A DNA stretch of 64,000 nt, taken from positions 1 to 64,000 of the forward strand of contig NZ_BMFS01000005.1 in NCBI RefSeq assembly GCF_014639075.1, in the 5' to 3' direction. Positions 1 through 8,984 of this stretch are shown here, piece by piece. Numbering within the stretch: the first letter of the stretch is position 1; each line of letters starts with the position of its first letter. The translations under genes and the position numbers were made by a program. Origin of the DNA: Glycocaulis albus (GTDB lineage Bacteria; Pseudomonadota; Alphaproteobacteria; Caulobacterales; Maricaulaceae). Below the pieces are notes generated by a model. That model searched no databases and was not told the origin of the DNA. It saw only the letters and a program-made list of their open reading frames with translations.

Positions 1-68
1 ACTTCCTGGCCGCCATCGCACTCGCATCAGCAAGACTCTGGGTCAGAGCTTATGAGTCCACGCCCTAG
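1..68 (+). pseudogene. C-terminal end of an IS5-family-like transposase (cut by window edge)
   Basis: Reading from base 3, 21 codons are open up to a TAG at 66-68. They read as a hydrophobic stretch (FLAAIALASARLWV) followed by RAYESTP. This resembles the last residues of IS5/IS427-group transposases, which end in an alanine-rich helix, a tryptophan and a YE-S/F-TP tail. Only the last 21 residues lie in the window, so I cannot tell whether the element is complete. No second copy of the insertion sequence end was recognised nearby. The identification rests on a short tail and is tentative. Confidence 0.4.
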
Positions 69-93
69 GGCCTGGTCGCCCGGTATCGGAATA

Positions 94-128
94 AAAAAAG
101 AGCGGCTCGGATTAGAGCCGCTCTTTTC
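94..128. terminator. Bidirectional intrinsic terminator
   Basis: A 9-bp perfect stem, GAGCGGCTC at 100-108 and GAGCCGCTC at 115-123, with a 6-nt loop. It is flanked by an A-run on the left and a T-run on the right. It lies 21 bp past the stop of the entericidin-like gene that reads leftward, so it probably ends that transcript. It could also end transcription of the transposase coming from the left. Confidence 0.8.
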
Positions 129-148
129 ATTGGCGTTTGATGCCGGTG

Positions 149-277
149 TCAGTCAGCGGCGTCTTCAATGGCGTCGCCCGCTTCCTGTACGTCCCGTCCC
201 GCACCCTGCACTGTGTTGCAGGCGGCAAGGGCAAAAACCATGACGGCCACGCTCAGAATCTGAAGTGTCTCACGCAT
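149..277 (-). CDS. Entericidin-type small lipoprotein (copy 1)
   Basis: A 42-residue protein that starts MRETLQ, has a hydrophobic signal segment, then a lipobox ALAAC and the sequence NTVQGAGRDVQ. This layout is typical of the entericidin A/B family: tiny outer-membrane-directed lipoproteins whose best-studied members are a toxin/antidote pair linked to stationary-phase lysis. The ATG at 275-277 is preceded by an AGGAG ribosome site, so longer upstream starts are unlikely. A second homologous gene lies 97 bp upstream on the same strand, and a terminator follows the stop. The bacteriolytic role is known for the family and is not shown here. Confidence 0.8.
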   Translation of the reverse strand: MRETLQILSVAVMVFALAACNTVQGAGRDVQEAGDAIEDAAD

Positions 278-374
278 CGAATTTCTCCTGTCTACAACCG
301 GCGAGTGGTGCCGCGTGTAGACCGTTAACGCGCTAGACCGGATTTGGCTCCGCAGCCCCCGCAATTTTCGTCCG

Positions 375-509
375 TCAGGTCGTAATGTCCTCGAGCGCCT
401 CACCGGTGCGTGTAATGTCCCGGCCTACGCCTTGTATGGTGTTACAGGCCGAAAGGCCTAGCGCCAGCACGGACAGGGCCGCTGCCATCAGCATACGCGT
501 CATCGTCAT
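375..509 (-). CDS. Entericidin-type small lipoprotein (copy 2)
   Basis: A 44-residue protein (MTMTRMLMAAAL...). It has a signal segment, lipobox GLSAC, and then NTIQGVGRDITRTGEALED. The mature part matches the neighbouring copy at 149-277 nearly position for position (NTxQGxGRD...). A GGAG motif sits four bases before the ATG at 507-509; an ATG two codons later is also possible. The two copies form a tandem pair, as ecnA and ecnB do in enterobacteria. Which copy, if either, is toxic cannot be told from sequence. Confidence 0.8.
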   Translation of the reverse strand: MTMTRMLMAAALSVLALGLSACNTIQGVGRDITRTGEALEDITT

Positions 510-604
510 GTCTCCATCTTCATGGGCCGTAACTGGCCTCTACGCCCTCATTATACGCATGAGGGGCCGATTTGGCTCTTTCTGATTGGCGCCCTGTGAT
601 CCAA

Positions 605-640
605 CGCAAAACGCCCGGACACGACGGTCCGGGCGTTCGC
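605..640 (-). terminator. Intrinsic terminator of the M13 peptidase gene
   Basis: An 11-bp perfect stem (610-620 with 627-637) with a 6-base loop. Read on the minus strand it is followed by TTTT. It lies 25 bp beyond the peptidase stop codon. Confidence 0.75.
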
Positions 641-661
641 TAAGGTCAGGCGGGTGACGCC

Positions 662-2749
662 CTACCAGATACGCACGCGCTCCTCCGGTGGCAGGTAGAG
701 CTCGTGCTCTTCCGTCACGCCGAACGCCTCATACCAGGCGTCCAGATTGCGTACGACACCGTTGACCCGGTACATGCCAGGCGAGTGCGGCCCGGTGGCC
801 AGCTGTGCCCGCAGCGCATCATCGCGGAACAGTGTCCGCCAGACCTGCGCCCACGCCAGGAAGAAGCGCTGATCGCCGGTATAGCCGTCAATCACCGGCG
901 CTTCACCGTCCGGGTAGTTGGCCTCGGCATAGCTGCGCCAGGCCTCGTAGGCCATCTGCATGCCGCCCAGATCGCCGATGTTCTCGCCAAGGGCCACGCG
1001 GCCGTTCACGCACTCATCGGGGAAGGGGCAGAAGCCGTTATACTGCTCGACAAGGCGGTCAGACCGCTCCACGAAGCGTTCATTGGTTTCCGCCGTCCAC
1101 CAGTCACGGATGCGGCCTTCCGCGTCGAACCGGCGGCCGTTATCGTCAAAGCCGTGGCCGATCTCGTGACCGATGACAGCACCGATTGCGCCGTAATTCA
1201 TTGCCGGATCGGCATTCATGTCAAAGAACGGTGCCTGCAGGATGCCCGCCGGGAAGGTAATCTGCTTCATCAGCGGATTATAGCTGGCATTGACGATCTG
1301 CGGCGGCCAGCTCCACAGGCGGCGGTCGACCGGATCCGGGAACCGGCGCAGCTGCTCGGCCCAGGCAAATTCAGAAAGGCGCATCCGGTTGCCGAAATAG
1401 TCATCGGCGCGGATTTCCAGCCCGTCATACTCGTTCCAGATTTCCGGGTAGCCGATGCGCGGTTCAAACGTCGACAGCTTGGTCAGCGCCTGTTCCCGCG
1501 TTTCATCGTCCATCCACTCCAGCCGCTCGAGCCGGCCGCGGAAGCCCTCCACCAGATTGCGGATCAGCTCGTCCATCTGACGGCTCGCCTCCGGCGGGAA
1601 GTGACGTTCCACATAGACCTGGCCGACAGGGTGACCCAGGGCGCCATTGACCAGCTGTACCCCGCGCAGTTCGCGCGTGCGCTGTTCCTCGGTGCCGCTA
1701 AGCGTGCGGCTGTAGAAGTCGAAATTGGCCTGATCGAACGCCGAGGGCAGCCAGGATGCGCGGCCCGAGATGAAGTGGAAGCTGAGCCATGCCCGCAGCA
1801 GGTCTACATCCGTCTGCGCCATGAGCGCGCCTGCATCGGTGATGGCGCTCGGCTGGGCGACCACGATTTCGCCTTCCGCTGGCAGGCCACGGTCCTCAAG
1901 GGCCGCTTGCAGGTTCAGCTCAGGGGCCAGCGCAATGAATTCCTCGACGCTCATGCGGTTATTGGTCAGCGTCACATCGCGTGAATCTTCGCGCGTCCAG
2001 TGAGCTTCGGCCAGTGCAGTCTCAAGCTCGAGGATCTGCTGTGCTCGCATCTCGCCATCGGGCATGCCCGCCAGCTCGAAAATCTGCGCGATATAGGCAC
2101 GGTAGGCATCGCGGTACTCCGGGAAGCGCCCGGTATCCAGCAGATAGTAGTCGCGGCTGGGCAGGGCGAGGCCCGCCTGGCCGGACCGCATGATATAGGC
2201 TTCCGGGTTTTCCGGATCCGGGCTTATCGAAACCCAGTAGGGCGCGTGGTAATCGCGCTGCGCCATCAGGTTTGCGATGTCTTCAAAGCTCTCGGCGGCG
2301 GCAATCGTGTCGAGATAGGGCTGGGCCGGCTCCAGGCCGCGCGCCTCAATCGCGTCCGCATCCATCCAGCTGGCATACAGATCACCGATCATCTGCTCGT
2401 TGGACCCGGCAGGGCCGCCGCGCTCGCCAGCCTCAAGCACAATGGCCTGTACCTGCTCCTCAACCTCCAGCGACAGCATGTCGAACACGCCATAGCGCGC
2501 GCGGTCGGAAGGAATCTCGGTGGTCTCGGCCCATACGCCATTGGCATAGGCGAAGAAGTCGTCACCCGGCGCCACGTCGGTATTCATACCGGCCGTGTCA
2601 AAGCCGAACGTGCCAAAGCGCGGCTCGGCAGGTGCTTCGGTTGTCTCAGCCACGGCTGCATCTTCGGCGCCGTCACTGCTGGCGGTGCCCTGGGTGTCAC
2701 ACGCCATCAGCACGGCAATGCAGCACCCTGCTAGCAGAAAGTGTCTCAT
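662..2749 (-). CDS. M13-family zinc metallopeptidase, secreted lipoprotein (PepO/neprilysin-like)
   Basis: A 695-residue protein. The signal ends in a lipobox-like LMAC at about residues 14-18, so export and lipid anchoring are likely. The zinc-binding HEIGH motif is at residues 528-532, and ENIGD supplies the third ligand Glu at 589. This arrangement, roughly 60 residues apart near the C-terminus of a protein of about 700 residues, defines peptidase family M13 (neprilysin, PepO), which cleaves oligopeptides outside the cytoplasm. The start at 2749 was chosen because a GGGGAGA site precedes it and the signal then begins properly. The first 13 codons of the longer frame are unlikely to be translated. 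The gene is monocistronic, with terminators on both sides. The natural substrate is unknown. Confidence 0.93.
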   Translation of the reverse strand: MRHFLLAGCCIAVLMACDTQGTASSDGAEDAAVAETTEAPAEPRFGTFGFDTAGMNTDVAPGDDFFAYANGVWAETTEIPSDRARYGVFDMLSLEVEEQVQAIVLEAGERGGPAGSNEQMIGDLYASWMDADAIEARGLEPAQPYLDTIAAAESFEDIANLMAQRDYHAPYWVSISPDPENPEAYIMRSGQAGLALPSRDYYLLDTGRFPEYRDAYRAYIAQIFELAGMPDGEMRAQQILELETALAEAHWTREDSRDVTLTNNRMSVEEFIALAPELNLQAALEDRGLPAEGEIVVAQPSAITDAGALMAQTDVDLLRAWLSFHFISGRASWLPSAFDQANFDFYSRTLSGTEEQRTRELRGVQLVNGALGHPVGQVYVERHFPPEASRQMDELIRNLVEGFRGRLERLEWMDDETREQALTKLSTFEPRIGYPEIWNEYDGLEIRADDYFGNRMRLSEFAWAEQLRRFPDPVDRRLWSWPPQIVNASYNPLMKQITFPAGILQAPFFDMNADPAMNYGAIGAVIGHEIGHGFDDNGRRFDAEGRIRDWWTAETNERFVERSDRLVEQYNGFCPFPDECVNGRVALGENIGDLGGMQMAYEAWRSYAEANYPDGEAPVIDGYTGDQRFFLAWAQVWRTLFRDDALRAQLATGPHSPGMYRVNGVVRNLDAWYEAFGVTEEHELYLPPEERVRIW

Positions 2750-2827
2750 CTCTGTCTCCCCTTGCGGATACGCCAACCTGATGGCCATTCCGTTTCCTGA
2801 ATTGGCAGAAAGCTAGGCTCTGCCAGT

Positions 2828-2871
2828 AAAAATGGCCATGGCGGGACGCAGTTTGCGTACCCGCCATGGCC
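2828..2871 (-). terminator. Strong terminator of the RND efflux operon
   Basis: A 12-bp perfect stem (2834-2845 with 2860-2871) whose inner bases can pair further (ACGC with GCGT). Reading leftward it is followed by five T. It ends the efflux operon 11 bp beyond the pump stop and insulates the downstream peptidase gene. Confidence 0.85.
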
Positions 2872-2881
2872 GTACAAAAGA

Positions 2882-5800
2882 CTACTCGGCTGGTTGCTTG
2901 ATCTGACCGATATCAACATCAGTCCCACTGGTGTCACCATGATAGCCAGAGCCGATCCCGGGCCGCTTTTCGCCGGTCCACAGCGACAGGACGCTGCGCT
3001 TGATATCGACGCCAATGGCGTAGAGCGCAGGCACCATGAAAAGGGTCAGGAACAGGGCGAACATCACCGCAAACCCCAGTGATACCACCATGGGTTTGAG
3101 GAATTGCGCGGCGGTCGAGCGCTCCGCAATCATGGGCAGCACGCCGATGAAAGTGGTCACCGAGGTCAGCAGGATGGGCCGGAAGCGCTGGACGCCCGCA
3201 TCGACGAGCGCCTGGAAGGCGCCGACGCCCCGCTCGCGCAGCCGGTTCACGAAGTCGACCAGAACCAGGTTGTCATTGATGACGATACCGGCAGCGGCGC
3301 CTACCCCGAACATGGAGAACAGGGCAAAGGGCACGCCCAGCGCGAGGTGACCGAACACCGCGCCCGCGAACGCAAAGGGTATCGCTGTCATGATCATCAG
3401 CGGCTGGGCGTAGGAGCGGAAGGCGACGGCCAGCAGGACATACATCATGCCGATCATGATGATCTGCAGGATGACGATCTCGCCCATGAACTCGGCTTCG
3501 CCCTCGGCCTGGCCGATGGCCCCCACCGAGACACCCGGATAGCGTTCCCGCCAGGCCGGGAAGAATTCCTCGTTGATCTGCTGGCGGATCGCCCGCGCAG
3601 CATCGGGGTCGCTGACCTCGGCGCTGACGCGTACCGTGCGCTGGCGCTCACGGCGCTGGATGCGGTTGATGCCGGGCGCAAACTCGGCCTGTGCCACCGC
3701 GGCCAGCGGGATTTCCCTGCCATCGGCGGTACGGATGCGCACCTGATTGATGGCATCAAGGCTTTCCCTGTCCGCGCGGGGGTAGCGCACCATAACCCGG
3801 ACGTCCTCGCCGCCGCGGGGGAGGCGCTGGACCTCCTGGCCGTAAAAGGCCTGGCGCAATTGCTGGGTGACATCGACAAGTGTCAGGCCGAGAGCCTGTG
3901 CGTCCGGACGCAGGGTCAGGCGTAATTCCTCCGCCGATGTCTGCAGATTGTCGACGACATCGTACGTTGCCGGGAAGCCGCGAAGAGCGTCCTTCAGATC
4001 GTCGGCCGCTGCACGCAGCACGTCGAGATCGGGGTGGTTGATCGCGAAGTCGATAGCCGGCCCGACATCGTTCAGCGTGGCGTCAAAGCGAATTTCCTCA
4101 GCGTCCGGCACAGGGCCCATTTCGTCGCGGATACGCTGCGCGATCTCGGCAGAGGGCAGGCGGCCCGGGCGTGACTCAGGGGGTGCCAGGCCGATCCAGG
4201 CACGCACCTGGCCCTGTGTCGCTAGCGTGGAGCGATTGCGGATGACATCCACCTCGCCCGGATACATTTCGCGATACTCGTTCTGGACCACGATCTGGGC
4301 CGCTTCCAGCCGCTCGCGGATTTCGTCGGTACGCTGCCAGGGCGTGCCCTCGGCAAGCTGGATGTTCACCTGGATCTGGTCGCTTTCGATTTCCGGCATG
4401 AAGCGGAACGGCACCCGGTTGGTGTTCATCAGCACGATGGCCAGGGCAAACAGCCCTAAGAAGATTGCGAATGTCGCATAGCGATGACGCAGCGATACTG
4501 CCAGCATCGGCCCGTAAACATGGCGCGAGAACCAGACCAGGCTGTCCGCAATGCCTGCCTGGAAGCGTATGAAATGGCCCGATATGCCTTTGGGCTCTTG
4601 CGGTTTGATGTGCGCGAGGTGAGCCGGCAGGATCAGGAAGGCTTCAATCAGCGAGAAGGACAGTGCCGCAATCACGACCAGCGAGATCTGGCGGGTGAAC
4701 TGCACTTCCGGCCCGGACAGCATCATCCAGGGCGCGAAGGCCATCATCGAGGTGATGACGGCGAAAATGACCGGCTTGGCGACCATCTGCACGCCGACCA
4801 CGGCGGCCGTCAGGCCCTGCTCGCCACGCTCTACCCGGTTATGGATGTTCTCGCCGACAATGATGGCGTCATCGACGATGACCCCGATCACGATCAGGAA
4901 GGCGAAGAGCGACAGGAAGTTCAGCGTAACGCCGATGAGCGGAAGCAGCATGAACGCGCCGGCAAAGGCGGTGGCGATGCCGATTGTGACCCAGAAAGCC
5001 ACGATCGGGCGCAGGAACAGGATCAGCACCACCAGCACAAGCGCCAGCCCGAGCAGCGCCGAGCTGCCGATCACGGTGAGCTGCGAGTTGAACTGGTCGG
5101 CGCCGTCCCACCATTCCGAAATGGTGACGGTTGTGGGCAGTTCGCGCTGCTTGCGATCGATATAGGCGGCAAGACTGCCTGAAACGTCGATCACGTCCGA
5201 ATTGCCGACCGACATGAGCGTCAGCAGCACCATGGGTTCGCCATTGAACGTGGCCTCGAACGGGCGGTCCTCCAGCCCGTCAATCACTGTTGCCACGTCG
5301 CGCACGCGGATCACGCTGCCGCCGGGTGTCTGACGCACGATGATATTGCCGAACTCCTCGGCTGTATCAGCCAGCTGGCGGGCAGCGACGCGCACATCGC
5401 CCAGATCAGTGCGCACCGATCCGGCAGACAGGTTCAGCGAACTCGTCGAGATCGCACGCGACAACTCCGCAATCGTGATGCCGTACCGGCGCATGTTCTC
5501 TTCGGAAATCTCGATGGAAACTTCCTCGGGCAGGCGTGCCTGTATGTTCACTGCCGCGACTTCGGGAATGGCGGCACTGATCTCGTTGCGCATCTCGCGG
5601 GCGATGCGCTGCAATTCACGCCGGTCGATATTGCCGTGAACGGCGATACCGGCGATCTGGCTGCGCGATTGCCATTCGGTGACCCGCGGCTGAAAGGCCT
5701 CGACGGGGAAGTTGTTGATGGAGTCCACCTGCAGCTTCACCGCATCAAGAAATTCGGCCGGATCAACCGTGCTGTTGCCCTCGATATTGACCCAGCCGCT

Positions 5801-6094
5801 GCCTTCAACGGCCGTGGCCGTGATACGGCGCACACCGTCGACGGCCGTCATCGCCTCCTCGATGCGCAAGATGATCTGCTCTTCCACCTCTTGCGGCGAA
5901 GCGCCCGGCCAGGAGACAGATACCGTGGCTCCGGCAAAGGATGCTGCAGGGTTCTCGTCGCGCTGTATCTGGGAGTAGCCGATAATCCCGCCGACCAGCG
6001 CGATGATCATCAGGAGGTTTGCGGCAATCGAATTGCCTGCCCACCAGGCCAGAATGCCGCCACGGGGCTTTTCGTTATCGTGTTCTTCCGTCAT
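2882..6094 (-). CDS. RND-family efflux pump permease (AcrB/HAE1-like)
   Basis: A 1070-residue inner-membrane transporter. The N-terminus has a membrane segment (SIAANLLMIIALVGG), followed by a large periplasmic loop that begins with the family-typical WPGASPQEVEEQ. After that comes a block of helices ending in the conserved stretch containing GVIVDDAIIVGENI, a second periplasmic loop, and a second block of helices with AAGIVINDNLVLVDFVNR. This two-fold architecture is that of proton-driven RND exporters. It is the last gene of a three-gene operon, 24 bp after the adaptor, with an AGGAG site seven bases before the ATG. The substrate (drug, solvent, metabolite) cannot be told; the DD/DN residues in the helices argue for a proton-coupled pump rather than a metal exporter. 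Confidence 0.95.
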   Translation of the reverse strand: MTEEHDNEKPRGGILAWWAGNSIAANLLMIIALVGGIIGYSQIQRDENPAASFAGATVSVSWPGASPQEVEEQIILRIEEAMTAVDGVRRITATAVEGSGWVNIEGNSTVDPAEFLDAVKLQVDSINNFPVEAFQPRVTEWQSRSQIAGIAVHGNIDRRELQRIAREMRNEISAAIPEVAAVNIQARLPEEVSIEISEENMRRYGITIAELSRAISTSSLNLSAGSVRTDLGDVRVAARQLADTAEEFGNIIVRQTPGGSVIRVRDVATVIDGLEDRPFEATFNGEPMVLLTLMSVGNSDVIDVSGSLAAYIDRKQRELPTTVTISEWWDGADQFNSQLTVIGSSALLGLALVLVVLILFLRPIVAFWVTIGIATAFAGAFMLLPLIGVTLNFLSLFAFLIVIGVIVDDAIIVGENIHNRVERGEQGLTAAVVGVQMVAKPVIFAVITSMMAFAPWMMLSGPEVQFTRQISLVVIAALSFSLIEAFLILPAHLAHIKPQEPKGISGHFIRFQAGIADSLVWFSRHVYGPMLAVSLRHRYATFAIFLGLFALAIVLMNTNRVPFRFMPEIESDQIQVNIQLAEGTPWQRTDEIRERLEAAQIVVQNEYREMYPGEVDVIRNRSTLATQGQVRAWIGLAPPESRPGRLPSAEIAQRIRDEMGPVPDAEEIRFDATLNDVGPAIDFAINHPDLDVLRAAADDLKDALRGFPATYDVVDNLQTSAEELRLTLRPDAQALGLTLVDVTQQLRQAFYGQEVQRLPRGGEDVRVMVRYPRADRESLDAINQVRIRTADGREIPLAAVAQAEFAPGINRIQRRERQRTVRVSAEVSDPDAARAIRQQINEEFFPAWRERYPGVSVGAIGQAEGEAEFMGEIVILQIIMIGMMYVLLAVAFRSYAQPLMIMTAIPFAFAGAVFGHLALGVPFALFSMFGVGAAAGIVINDNLVLVDFVNRLRERGVGAFQALVDAGVQRFRPILLTSVTTFIGVLPMIAERSTAAQFLKPMVVSLGFAVMFALFLTLFMVPALYAIGVDIKRSVLSLWTGEKRPGIGSGYHGDTSGTDVDIGQIKQPAE

Positions 6095-6118
6095 GGATCA
6101 GCTCCTGCGCGCTTCGGC

Positions 6119-7399
6119 TCAGCCGGCGCTGGCAACAGAGGCGTTGCCGGCTTCGTCGGTGGAGGGGGTGGCTTCGTCGGTTGACGGGGCCGCTGCAGGT
6201 TGCGCATCGGGGAAGAGCGGCTCGCCATCGCTGTCGAGCGCACGGATGCGCATGCCGTCGGCCGCGCCGCGCAAGGGCGAGGTGACGACATACTCGCCAG
6301 CCTCCACCCCGCTTGCGATGACGAGGCGGTCGGGTTGGCTGTCAATAACCTCGACCGTGCGCACTGACAGCGTTCCGTCGGGGCGCGCAACCAGCACCTG
6401 GTCGGCACCGCGCAGCGCGCTGCGCGGCAGGGTGATCGCGCTGGCAAGGTCGCGGCCGGGCACGCTGGCCTCCACGAACAGGCCCATGGCCAGAGGCGCG
6501 CCGGCGGCTTCTGCTGCCGTGCCGTAAGGGTCGTCCACCTCGGCAATGGCATAAAGGGTGCGGGTCTGCGGGTCGATCGCGCTATCGGTGCGCACGATAC
6601 GGCCCTGCCACTGGCGCAGCGCGCCGCCCAGATTGGCGCTGAGCGTGATGACAGGAGCCGATTCCCGGTCCGCCGCGCTGAACGCTACCGGAATGCCGGC
6701 CCGGCCCAGATCACTGTCCGTGAACGGCAGGCGGACTTGCGCCGTATCGGTGGAGAAGATTTCGCCTATGCGGGCGCCCGGGCCGATATACTGGCCGAGA
6801 TCGGCCATTTTCTCGCGCACACGTCCGTTGAACGGTGCCGTGATACGGGTACGCGACAGGGCCAGGCGCGCTTCACGCAGAGAGGCTTCGGCGCCAGCCA
6901 GCTGGGCGCGCGCATCGGCCAGTTGCGGTTCACGCAAGGTCAGGGCGGACGCGTCTCCGTCCCCGATGGCGCGCCATTCCTCGGCGGCAAGCTCGGCCTC
7001 GGCCTCTTCGCGGATCAGGGCCTGGCGGCGCTGGGTGACCAGCGCTTCAGCGCGGATTACCGCAAGCCGGTAATCCTCATCCTCCACCCGCACCAGCACA
7101 TCGCCTTCCTCGAAGAAGCCGCCTTGTGTGAAATTCGGGTTCACATAGACGATACGGCCGGAAACCTGGGCAACAAGGCCGATTTCGGTCACCGGCGATA
7201 CCTCGCCTTGGGTGCTGACCATGAGTTGAACCGGGCTTTCCACCGCTTCGGCCACAAAAACGGCAGCAGGCCGGGGAACAGGTATCTCGCGCTCGGGCCG
7301 CGGCTGTGTCGCGCCCAGCACCATGAACAGGATGATGAATCCGGCGATAATCAGTATCGGCAAGCCGATAAGCAGGAAGCGTCCGGTGATTTTTGACAT
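6119..7399 (-). CDS. RND efflux periplasmic adaptor subunit (membrane fusion protein)
   Basis: A 426-residue protein. One N-terminal anchor helix (residues about 8-28) is followed by a lipoyl/barrel-sandwich segment (STQGEVSPVTEIGLVAQVSGRI), a helical hairpin rich in Ala/Glu/Arg (about 100-190), and the second half of the sandwich with the typical ITAPFNGRVREK. It bridges the inner-membrane pump and the outer-membrane channel. The ATG at 7397-7399 is preceded by AGAGG at good spacing; a TTG two codons earlier is less likely. The C-terminal 40 residues are low-complexity (Ala, Pro, Thr, Glu). It lies between the outer-membrane factor and the pump in one operon. Confidence 0.93.
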   Translation of the reverse strand: MSKITGRFLLIGLPILIIAGFIILFMVLGATQPRPEREIPVPRPAAVFVAEAVESPVQLMVSTQGEVSPVTEIGLVAQVSGRIVYVNPNFTQGGFFEEGDVLVRVEDEDYRLAVIRAEALVTQRRQALIREEAEAELAAEEWRAIGDGDASALTLREPQLADARAQLAGAEASLREARLALSRTRITAPFNGRVREKMADLGQYIGPGARIGEIFSTDTAQVRLPFTDSDLGRAGIPVAFSAADRESAPVITLSANLGGALRQWQGRIVRTDSAIDPQTRTLYAIAEVDDPYGTAAEAAGAPLAMGLFVEASVPGRDLASAITLPRSALRGADQVLVARPDGTLSVRTVEVIDSQPDRLVIASGVEAGEYVVTSPLRGAADGMRIRALDSDGEPLFPDAQPAAAPSTDEATPSTDEAGNASVASAG

Positions 7400-7426
7400 G
7401 ACCAACCTCTTGAAGACGTATTCTTT

Positions 7427-8794
7427 TTATTGTTGTGACGGGGTGAAACCGGCCGCACTGAACGGTCCGGCTATGGCAAGGTGCAAGGCGATGCGGTTAT
7501 CGATGCGCTCGCGGCGGGCCGTTATCAGCTGGCCTTCTGCCTGAATCAGCCGGGTCTGTGCATCGATCAGTTCGAAGATGGTGCCGACACCGCTCGCATA
7601 CTGACGTTCTACCAGTTCGAGCGCGGCCTGTGCCTCCTCCCTGGCTGTTTCAAGGGCGGTCACACGGCTTGCCAGCAGGCTGTCCGCCGTCAGCGCATTT
7701 TCAACCTCGCGCAGCGCGCCAAGGCTGGTGTCGACATAGCTTGCGGCCTGCGCGCGGGCCAGCGCGGCAGTCCGGTCACGTTCCGCGCGCAGGGCACCGG
7801 CGCGGAATATCGGTGCGGTAATGGACGCTGCCAGGCTTTCAACCAGCGTTGAGGGCGAGAACAGGTCCGAAATATCGGCCGTCTGCCCGGAATAGGAGGC
7901 TGACAGCGACAATGAGGGATAGAGCGCCTTTCTGGCCGCTTCGGCAGAGAAGCCTGCAGCCGCCAGCCGGAACTCGGCAGCCACGACGTCCGGACGGCGT
8001 GCAATGAGTGTGGCCGGCGTTCCAGGTGCAGGCAGCGGCGTGAGCACCGGCAGTTCCGTTCCCGGCATGATGCCGCCATCAGGGTAAGCGCCGAGCAGGG
8101 TCTGCAGGCTCCGGGCTGTCTGGCTTTCGGCGCGCTGGCGTATGGCCAGGGTCGCCTGGGCGCTGGCCAGCGCGGAACGCGCGGTGCGGACATCCGAGGA
8201 TCTTACGACGCCGCGGACAAACCGGCGCTCGACAATATCCAGCTGGCGCTGACGCGTCGCAACATCACGTTCCGACAGCTCGCGTTGAAGGCGCGCTTCG
8301 GTCAGGGCGAACCACGTGCTGGCAACGCTGGCGGCGATGGACAGCTCTGCACCGGCATAGTCGGCCTCGGCTGCTTCCGCGCCCAGGGCGCTGGCGCGTG
8401 CCTGATTGGAGATCCGGCCCCAGACATCGGCCTGCCAGCTCACATCGAGCCCAGCAGAGTACACCTCGCCAGAGGGGCGCGTGGTGGCTGTCGTGCCGAT
8501 ATCAACCGAAGGCAGCCGCGGCGCCTGGCCAGCGCGCGCCAAAGCTCTCGCGGCTTCTGTGTTCGCGCGCGCTGCCGCCAGATTGGGGTTGTTGGCCAGT
8601 GCCGTGCCGATCAGGCCCGGAAGGGCCTCATCGCCCAGGGCGCTGACCCAGTCAGGCTCCTGCGGGCCAGCCGTTTCCGGCGCACTGACAAAAGTGTCGG
8701 GCAGCGCAAGATCCGGTGCGACAGAGAGCTGCGGCGTACCTGAGCACGCCACGACGATCAGGGAGGAGGAAAGTATGAGGCTATACCGGAACAC
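7427..8794 (-). CDS. Outer-membrane efflux channel, NodT-type lipoprotein (TolC superfamily)
   Basis: 455 residues counted from a GTG at 8792-8794. This start is favoured because AAGGA lies seven bases upstream and a short signal with lipobox VVAC follows directly. An upstream TTG in the same frame has no ribosome site. The body has the two long helical repeats of the outer-membrane efflux family (ANTEAARALARAGQAPRLPSVD... and RAQAASYVDTSLGALREVENAL). It is the first gene of the efflux operon, so the channel is made with its own adaptor and pump. Its promoter must lie in the 190-bp divergent region shared with phoR. No TetR-, MarR- or MerR-type regulator gene adjoins it. Confidence 0.92.
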   Translation of the reverse strand: MFRYSLILSSSLIVVACSGTPQLSVAPDLALPDTFVSAPETAGPQEPDWVSALGDEALPGLIGTALANNPNLAAARANTEAARALARAGQAPRLPSVDIGTTATTRPSGEVYSAGLDVSWQADVWGRISNQARASALGAEAAEADYAGAELSIAASVASTWFALTEARLQRELSERDVATRQRQLDIVERRFVRGVVRSSDVRTARSALASAQATLAIRQRAESQTARSLQTLLGAYPDGGIMPGTELPVLTPLPAPGTPATLIARRPDVVAAEFRLAAAGFSAEAARKALYPSLSLSASYSGQTADISDLFSPSTLVESLAASITAPIFRAGALRAERDRTAALARAQAASYVDTSLGALREVENALTADSLLASRVTALETAREEAQAALELVERQYASGVGTIFELIDAQTRLIQAEGQLITARRERIDNRIALHLAIAGPFSAAGFTPSQQ

Positions 8795-8984
8795 CCGGGA
8801 TTCCTTCTTTTGATGATGGTTCAAGATGGGGGCACCCTACTGGCGACTATGCGAATGTCAACAAAAGTTTATCGAAAAACGCTAAAAATATCTCGAATTA
8901 CAGAAAATTCATCTTGCGCTTCGCGTCACATCTTTCGTGCCCCGGCCACATTGAGCCGTCAAAAACCCGTGCTAAGACCGGCAG

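Noticed and set aside
704-1984. Open frame of 426 codons antisense to the M13 peptidase
   Set aside because: The peptidase on the minus strand has HEIGH and ENIGD motifs, a signal and a ribosome site; the antisense frame is a codon-bias shadow.
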